Assembly: GCA_963814095.1 (NCBI GenBank)
Contig: CAWFBT010000002.1
Location: forward strand, 186,001-250,000
DNA: 64,000 bases
Direction: 5' to 3'
Origin: JACVRW01 sp963814095
Lineage (GTDB): Bacteria > Actinomycetota > Thermoleophilia > Solirubrobacterales > Thermoleophilaceae
The notes beneath the pieces were generated by a model that did not search any database, was not told the origin of the DNA, and saw only the letters and a list, made by a program, of their open reading frames with translations. A program made the translations under genes and the position numbers. Each line of letters begins with the position of its first letter. Position 1 is the stretch's first letter. This document shows positions 59,908-64,000 of the stretch, piece after piece.

Positions 59908-61284
59908 CTAACGCGTGTAGAGCTCGTGCAGCGGAGCGAGCAGCCGGCGCACGAGCGCCAGGTCCTCGAGCAGGTGCTGCCGCACCGCGGCTCGCAGCGG
60001 CGCGAGCTCCTCGCGGCGCTCCACCTCGGCCGCCGTCTCCTCGAGGCCCCGCCAGACGAGCCCCGCATGCTCGAGCTCCTCGCGCAGGCGCCCCTCGGCG
60101 GCCACCCGCCGATCGCGCAGCGCCGGCTCGAGCCTGCCGCGCAGCGCGAGCGTCTCGATCAGCGCCGCCGTCTCCTTGAGTCCGCGCCGCAGGGCCCGGT
60201 CGTCAAGCGCCGGGATCACGTCCTCGGTCAGGAAGCGCGCCAGGCCACGCGCGAGCTCGGTCTCGTCCGGCCGCAGGACCGGCGCTCCCGGCGGGAGCTC
60301 CGCCGGCTCGCGGGCCGGCTCGGGCCAGCCCGCGAGCCGCGCCGCCCGCGCCAGGTTCTCGCTCAGCAGCTCGAGCCCCAGGCCGGCGAGGCCCGGTCGC
60401 GACGAGCGGCCCTCGATGAACGCCCGCATTCCCTCGATCACCATCACCGAGCGGCTCACGCAGGCGAGGCACTCGAACCAGCGGAGCGCCGTCCGGTCCA
60501 CCGAGTCTCCTGCGGAGCGCTCGTACGCCTCCAGGACGTGCTCGCCGTCGATCTGTCCGCGCGCCGCCCACAGGCAGGCACCCAGGTCGTCGAGCGGATG
60601 CCCGAGGTGGGAGAGCTCCCAGTCGAGCAGGGCCGTGAGCTCTCCGTTCGCGACCAGCACGTTGTGCGGGCCCGGGTCGCCCCACAGCAGCACGACGGGT
60701 GCCTCGGCGGCGGGGATGTTCGACTCGAGCCAGGCGATCAGGGCCCCGAGCAACGGCACGGGCTCGAGCCGCTCGCTCAGGTAGCGCTCGCGCCAGCGTC
60801 CCAGCTCGGTTGAGGCGCCGGCCACGCCGTCCGCCGGCACCGGGCCCGTCAGCTCGAGGGAGCCAAGCGGCAGGGCGTGAAGACGTGCGAGCGCCTCGCC
60901 GATCCGCCGCGCCACCGCTTCGCGGGTGCCCGGCTCGGCTCGCCCGAGCGGGCCGCCCTGCACCCGCTCCATCACGAAGTAGGGCCGCTCGAGCGCCGAC
61001 GGCTCGGTCTCGAGCCAGAGCACCGCGGGCACGGGCAGGCCGTGTGGCCGCACGGCGCGCATCACCTCGAACTCGCGCGCGCGATCGGTCCAGCCGAGGC
61101 TGCCGTCCGCGCTTCGCCGGAGCACGAGCTCGCGCCGCGTGCCGTCCTCGTCCACGTCCAGGAACCAGGTCTCCTGACCGTTGCCCAGCGCGCCTCGCTC
61201 GGCGCTGACGCAGACCGCTGCCGGTGACAGGTGCGCGCGCATCAGCGGAGTGAGCGACTCCGCTGTCAGGGGCGCCTGCGCCAC
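59908..61284 (-). CDS. APH-type phosphotransferase with C-terminal helical domain
   Basis: Protein of 458 residues. Residues about 20-330 are kinase-like with YFVMERVQGGPLG, the catalytic loop VVLLWGDPGPHNVLVANGEL and LLDWELSHLGHPLDDLGACL. The His of the usual HGD is Trp here, though Asp and Asn remain. The last 120 residues (ARFLTEDVIPALDDRALRRG onward) are a separate helical domain that other genomes often encode as a small DUF6285-type gene. One base separates it from the acyl-CoA synthetase upstream in the operon. Confidence 0.83.
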   Translation of the reverse strand: MAQAPLTAESLTPLMRAHLSPAAVCVSAERGALGNGQETWFLDVDEDGTRRELVLRRSADGSLGWTDRAREFEVMRAVRPHGLPVPAVLWLETEPSALERPYFVMERVQGGPLGRAEPGTREAVARRIGEALARLHALPLGSLELTGPVPADGVAGASTELGRWRERYLSERLEPVPLLGALIAWLESNIPAAEAPVVLLWGDPGPHNVLVANGELTALLDWELSHLGHPLDDLGACLWAARGQIDGEHVLEAYERSAGDSVDRTALRWFECLACVSRSVMVIEGMRAFIEGRSSRPGLAGLGLELLSENLARAARLAGWPEPAREPAELPPGAPVLRPDETELARGLARFLTEDVIPALDDRALRRGLKETAALIETLALRGRLEPALRDRRVAAEGRLREELEHAGLVWRGLEETAAEVERREELAPLRAAVRQHLLEDLALVRRLLAPLHELYTR

Positions 61285-61285
61285 G

Positions 61286-62845
61286 CTAGGTCGCGGACCG
61301 GGCGCTGCTGCCGTCCCACGCGCCCGCCGGGTCGAACATGGCCTTGGCGCGCATGCGGTCGATCTTGCCGTTGCCGAGTCGCGGCAGCGGCTCCTCGGAG
61401 AGGGTCACGTAGCGGGGCAGCTTCCAGCGCGCCAGCCGGTCCGTCAGCGACCCGACGATCTCGGCCGGGTCCGGCTCCGAGCCGGGCACCACCACCACGA
61501 GCGCCGCGACCTCCTCGGTCCGCAGCCGGTCCGGCACGCCGAAGACGAGCGACTCGGCCACGAGCGGATGCTCGTCGAGGGCCCCCTCGACCTCCTCGCC
61601 GGTCACGTTCTCGCCGGAGCGCTTGATCAGGTTCTTGAGCCGCCCGGCGAAGAAGAAGCGACCGCCCTCGCGCTCGAGACCGATGTCGCCCGAGCGCACC
61701 CAGCCGTCCGTCAGCGTCGCCGCGGTGGCCTCCTCGTCGGCGAGGTAGCCGAGCATCACGTGCCGGTGCTTCAGGCAGATCTCGCCGGTGCTGCCCAGCG
61801 GGACCGGGGACAGCGAGTCGTCCGCGACCTTGACCTCGACGCCCTCCATCGGCACGCCGATGAAGCCCTCGCCACCGTTCTCGCCGGCGTCGCTGCCGAC
61901 GCACAGGGCGCCGGTCTCGGTCATCCCCCAGACGGTCGCGAGCTCAACGCCGAAGGCGTCCCGGAAGCGTTCGTTCCAGGCATGGGTGATCACGAGCCGG
62001 AGCGGTGTCGGGCCGGGCGGCGGGGCGCTCTTCTCGACCTCCAGGAGCAGGTTGAGCTGGGCCGGGAACAGGATTGACACCGTCGACCCGGTCTCGGCGG
62101 CCTGCTGCCAGAACGCGCTCGGGCTGAAGCGGTCCACGACGGTCAGGCGGCAGCCCGCGTGGATCGTCATCGACTGCGCCGACAGTGCGCCGGTGGCGTG
62201 GGCGAGCGGCACCGGCAGGATGTAGTTGTCATCCGCCAGGATGCCGAAGCGGCCGACGAAGCCGGCGCCGCAGCTGTAGAACGAGCCCGCCGGGAGCATC
62301 ACGCCCTTGGGGCGGCCCGTGCTGCCGGACGTGTAGAGGATCGCGAGCAGCGACCGGTCGTCGTAACCGGGCAGCGGCTCGAGCTCGAGCGCGTCGCTCG
62401 CGAGCAGATCGTCGAGACCGAGGGCGCCGTCGGGACGCTCGCCCGTGGCGGACACAACCTGGTCTATGGCCGGGCACTCGGCGAGCCGCGGGAAGACCAC
62501 CTCCGCGACGGCGCCGTCTGCGATCAGGATCCGGGCGCCGCAGTGACCGATCTGGTACGCGAGCTCGTCGAAGGCGAGCCCGCCGAGGAGCGGCACGTGG
62601 ACCGCTCCGAGGACCTGCAGCGCGAGCTGCGTCATCACGGTCTCGGCACGGTTCGACAGCCCCGAGAGGACGCGCGTCTCGCGCCCCACGCCAAGCTCGG
62701 CGAGACCGGCGGCCAGCTTTCGCACATCGGCGTCGAGCTCGGCGAAGGTCCAGGTGCGGCCCTCCCAGCCGAGGAAGGGCCGGTCGGGTGTCTCGCGGAC
62801 CCGCTGGGCCCAGAGCGCGCGACCGGTCTCCTCCGGCGAGCTCAT
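61286..62845 (-). CDS. AMP-dependent acyl-CoA synthetase
   Basis: Adenylating CoA ligase of 519 residues: P-loop ILYTSGSTGRPKGVMLPAGS, A5 VWGMTETGALCVG, VRSGDIGLEREGGRFFFAGR, KNLIKRSGENVTGEEVE and the C-terminal Lys in PRLGNGKIDRMRAK. ATG overlaps the stop of the swivel-domain gene (ATGA). The proximity of an ATP/PEP-type phosphotransfer domain, a CoA ligase and a kinase in one operon is unusual. Confidence 0.92.
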   Translation of the reverse strand: MSSPEETGRALWAQRVRETPDRPFLGWEGRTWTFAELDADVRKLAAGLAELGVGRETRVLSGLSNRAETVMTQLALQVLGAVHVPLLGGLAFDELAYQIGHCGARILIADGAVAEVVFPRLAECPAIDQVVSATGERPDGALGLDDLLASDALELEPLPGYDDRSLLAILYTSGSTGRPKGVMLPAGSFYSCGAGFVGRFGILADDNYILPVPLAHATGALSAQSMTIHAGCRLTVVDRFSPSAFWQQAAETGSTVSILFPAQLNLLLEVEKSAPPPGPTPLRLVITHAWNERFRDAFGVELATVWGMTETGALCVGSDAGENGGEGFIGVPMEGVEVKVADDSLSPVPLGSTGEICLKHRHVMLGYLADEEATAATLTDGWVRSGDIGLEREGGRFFFAGRLKNLIKRSGENVTGEEVEGALDEHPLVAESLVFGVPDRLRTEEVAALVVVVPGSEPDPAEIVGSLTDRLARWKLPRYVTLSEEPLPRLGNGKIDRMRAKAMFDPAGAWDGSSARSAT

Positions 62846-63183
62846 GCCGTGAGGCGGATGCTCCCGTCCTCTCCCAGCTCGACGCGCTTGCCGTCCGCCG
62901 CCGCCGGGTCGTCGATCTCGGCGCCAACGATGCAGGGGAGCCCGAACTCCCGCGACACGATCGCAAGATGGGAGGTCATGCCGCCCGAGCGGCAGACGAT
63001 GCCGCGCACCTTCGCGAGCAGCGGGATGACCGCCGTCGCCGCGGCAGACTGGGTGAGCAGGATCACCTCGTCCAGGTCCGGGCGCTTCATGAGCTCGAGG
63101 ACCTGTGGGATCTCGTCGGCGCTGCAGAGGATGCCCTCCGCGCCCTTGCCCGACACCACCTGTCCGCTTCCGATGACGGTCAC
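62842..63183 (-). CDS. Stand-alone PEP-synthase-type swivelling phosphohistidine domain
   Basis: Only 113 residues, equal to the central mobile domain of PEP synthase/PPDK. The catalytic His72 lies in CRSGGMTSHLAIVSREFGLP, followed by CIVGAEID. No ATP-grasp or PEP-binding barrel is attached. The matching ATP-grasp domain is the separate gene at 36104-36859. Split PEP-synthase parts are known in phenylphosphate synthase, which phosphorylates phenol. GTG 63183 start, operator 64 bases upstream. First gene of the ligase/kinase operon. Confidence 0.85.
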   Translation of the reverse strand: MTVIGSGQVVSGKGAEGILCSADEIPQVLELMKRPDLDEVILLTQSAAATAVIPLLAKVRGIVCRSGGMTSHLAIVSREFGLPCIVGAEIDDPAAADGKRVELGEDGSIRLTA

Positions 63184-63246
63184 CAGCCCCTCCTCACGAG
63201 TGCGGCACGAGGCGCCGCCCGAAGGCGGCGAAACTTACCACGGACT

Positions 63247-63260
63247 GCCAAACGTTTGAT
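63247..63260. promoter_or_regulatory. Regulon operator (site 17)
   Basis: GCCAAACGTTTGAT with inner palindrome CAAACGTTTG, running into TAGAAA (63260-63265) as a plus-strand -10. It lies between the divergent swivel-domain gene and the LLM gene at 63318. Confidence 0.75.
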
Positions 63261-63317
63261 AGAAAACGGGTTCGGTCGCCAGCCGGCGGCGCGGGGTTTC
63301 AAGGAGGCAGAGCTGCA

Positions 63318-64000
63318 ATGAGGATCGGCTACCTGATCGACCTGAACAAGGGCGGCTACGACCAGCCGATGCCCACGCCTCAGGACGCTCACGACACGAT
63401 GGAGGCGATGATCCAGGAGGGGATCATCGCCGAGGAGGCGGGCTTCCACTCGCTCCAGGTTCCGCACCGGCACGGCCGCACCGAGTGCTACCTCCCCGGG
63501 CCCGAGCAGATCCTCACGGTGCTCGCCCGCGAGACCGAAAAGGTGGCGCTCGGGAGCTTCACGTACGTCGGGACGCTCTACCACCCGATGAAGGGCGCCG
63601 AGCAGTTCTCCGTGATCGACAACCTGTCGAAGGGCCGCGTCTACACGACCGTCTCGCGCGGCTTCCACCCGGGCTACTGGATGCAGTACGGCATCCCGCA
63701 GGAGCACCTGCTCGGCCGCTTCAACGAGCAGATCGCGATCTGGAACGAGGCCTTCAAGGGCGAGCGCTTCGACTTCGACGGCAAGTACTGGCAGGTCGAG
63801 CAGGGCCTCCTCGCCCCGCAGCCCTACCAGGAGGGCGGCTGGCCGCTCTGGGGCGGCGGCAACGCCAACCCCGCCGCCATCAAGCGCTCGGCCAAGTACG
63901 GCGAGGCCTGGACCTGCGACCCCTCGCCGCTCGACAAGGCGGTGTGGGACGAGCGCACCACCGCCTACAAGGAGTACGCCGAGGAGCTCGGCAAGAAGCC
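63318..64000 (+). CDS. LLM class flavin-dependent oxidoreductase (3' end outside window)
   Basis: The first 227 residues of a luciferase-like protein closely paralogous to 1872-2948: MRIGYLIDLNKGGYDQPMP, GFHSLQVPHRHGRTECYLPG, SFTYVGTLYHPMKGAEQFSV, LSKGRVYTTVSRGFHPGYW and GGWPLWGGGNANPAAIKRS. ATG follows AAGGAGG with good spacing. Operator-controlled, unlike the first copy, which trails a GH15 gene. Confidence 0.87.
   Translation, partial: MRIGYLIDLNKGGYDQPMPTPQDAHDTMEAMIQEGIIAEEAGFHSLQVPHRHGRTECYLPGPEQILTVLARETEKVALGSFTYVGTLYHPMKGAEQFSVIDNLSKGRVYTTVSRGFHPGYWMQYGIPQEHLLGRFNEQIAIWNEAFKGERFDFDGKYWQVEQGLLAPQPYQEGGWPLWGGGNANPAAIKRSAKYGEAWTCDPSPLDKAVWDERTTAYKEYAEELGKK

Noticed and set aside
1..64000. 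CRISPR array, tRNA/rRNA, insertion sequence or prophage
   Set aside because: No regularly spaced repeats, no transposase or integrase motif and no phage structural protein seen; the only repeated DNA is the short operator.

Overview
The window is high-GC, gene-dense bacterial DNA. It has ATGA-type start/stop overlaps, strong GC bias at third codon positions, mycofactocin biosynthesis genes and several flavin oxidoreductases of the luciferase-like (LLM) type. Together these point to Actinomycetota. A soil lineage such as Thermoleophilia/Solirubrobacterales is my guess, but nothing here fixes the taxon. No rRNA, tRNA, CRISPR array, insertion sequence or phage gene was seen.

Layout. 0-9.4 kb: a GH15 glucosidase, two LLM oxidoreductases, a VOC protein, then enoyl-CoA hydratase, an acyl-CoA carboxyltransferase, a thiolase and a mycofactocin-type SDR. 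9.4-22 kb: one long plus-strand run with a branched-chain-amino-acid-type ABC importer (binding lipoprotein, fused LivH-LivM permease, two ATPases), 2-oxoacid dehydrogenase E1 alpha and beta, a stand-alone lipoyl domain, two SDRs, a cupin, an M24 creatinase/prolidase-like protein and small EthD/SnoaL-type proteins. 22-27.3 kb: a split, damaged E2 acyltransferase on the minus strand, divergent from a mycofactocin locus (mftA, mftB, mftC, mftE, an SDR, mftF). 27.3-37.8 kb: a second M24 protein, another mycofactocin-type SDR, a nitrilase-family amidase, a minus-strand operon of SDR, OYE/FadH-like oxidoreductase and mftD, a CxxC AhpD-like protein, more SDRs, and an ATP-grasp fragment of the PEP-synthase type. 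37.8-51.2 kb: two hydantoinase/acetone-carboxylase-like operons (HyuA, HyuB and a DUF7064-like protein) arranged as mirror images and converging at 44.2 kb. 51.3-64 kb: an SDR remnant, a phosphotransferase/acyl-CoA synthetase/EthD/phosphotriesterase-like operon, a P450, the only TetR regulator, a cyclase, a second phosphotransferase/acyl-CoA synthetase operon that starts with a free PEP-synthase-type swivelling His domain, and the start of another LLM gene.

The unifying feature is a recurrent near-palindrome. Its core is ACCAA-N4-TTGGT, or ACCAA-N8-TTGGT in three sites. I count 17 copies, essentially all in promoter regions ahead of catabolic operons, and in the two clearest cases the site sits between a TTGACA-like -35 and a TAG-type -10. 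This suggests one TetR-type regulator (best local candidate 57250-57906) controls the whole 64 kb as a regulon. Importer, acyl-CoA ligases, carboxylase-like enzymes, hydratase, thiolase, P450 and LLM enzymes would be coordinated with mycofactocin production and its dependent SDRs. The substrate is unknown. A ketone, cyclic or terpenoid/steroid-like compound activated through CoA is plausible but is inference.

Caution: several genes carry single-base frameshifts, densely between 20.3 and 25.1 kb (including mftA, mftC, mftE and the E2) and again at 43.5, 49.6-50.7 and 51.4-51.9 kb. Protein similarity continues across the shifts, many lie in or next to short base runs, and in mftC they sum to zero. 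Base-level sequence error is as likely as true gene decay.
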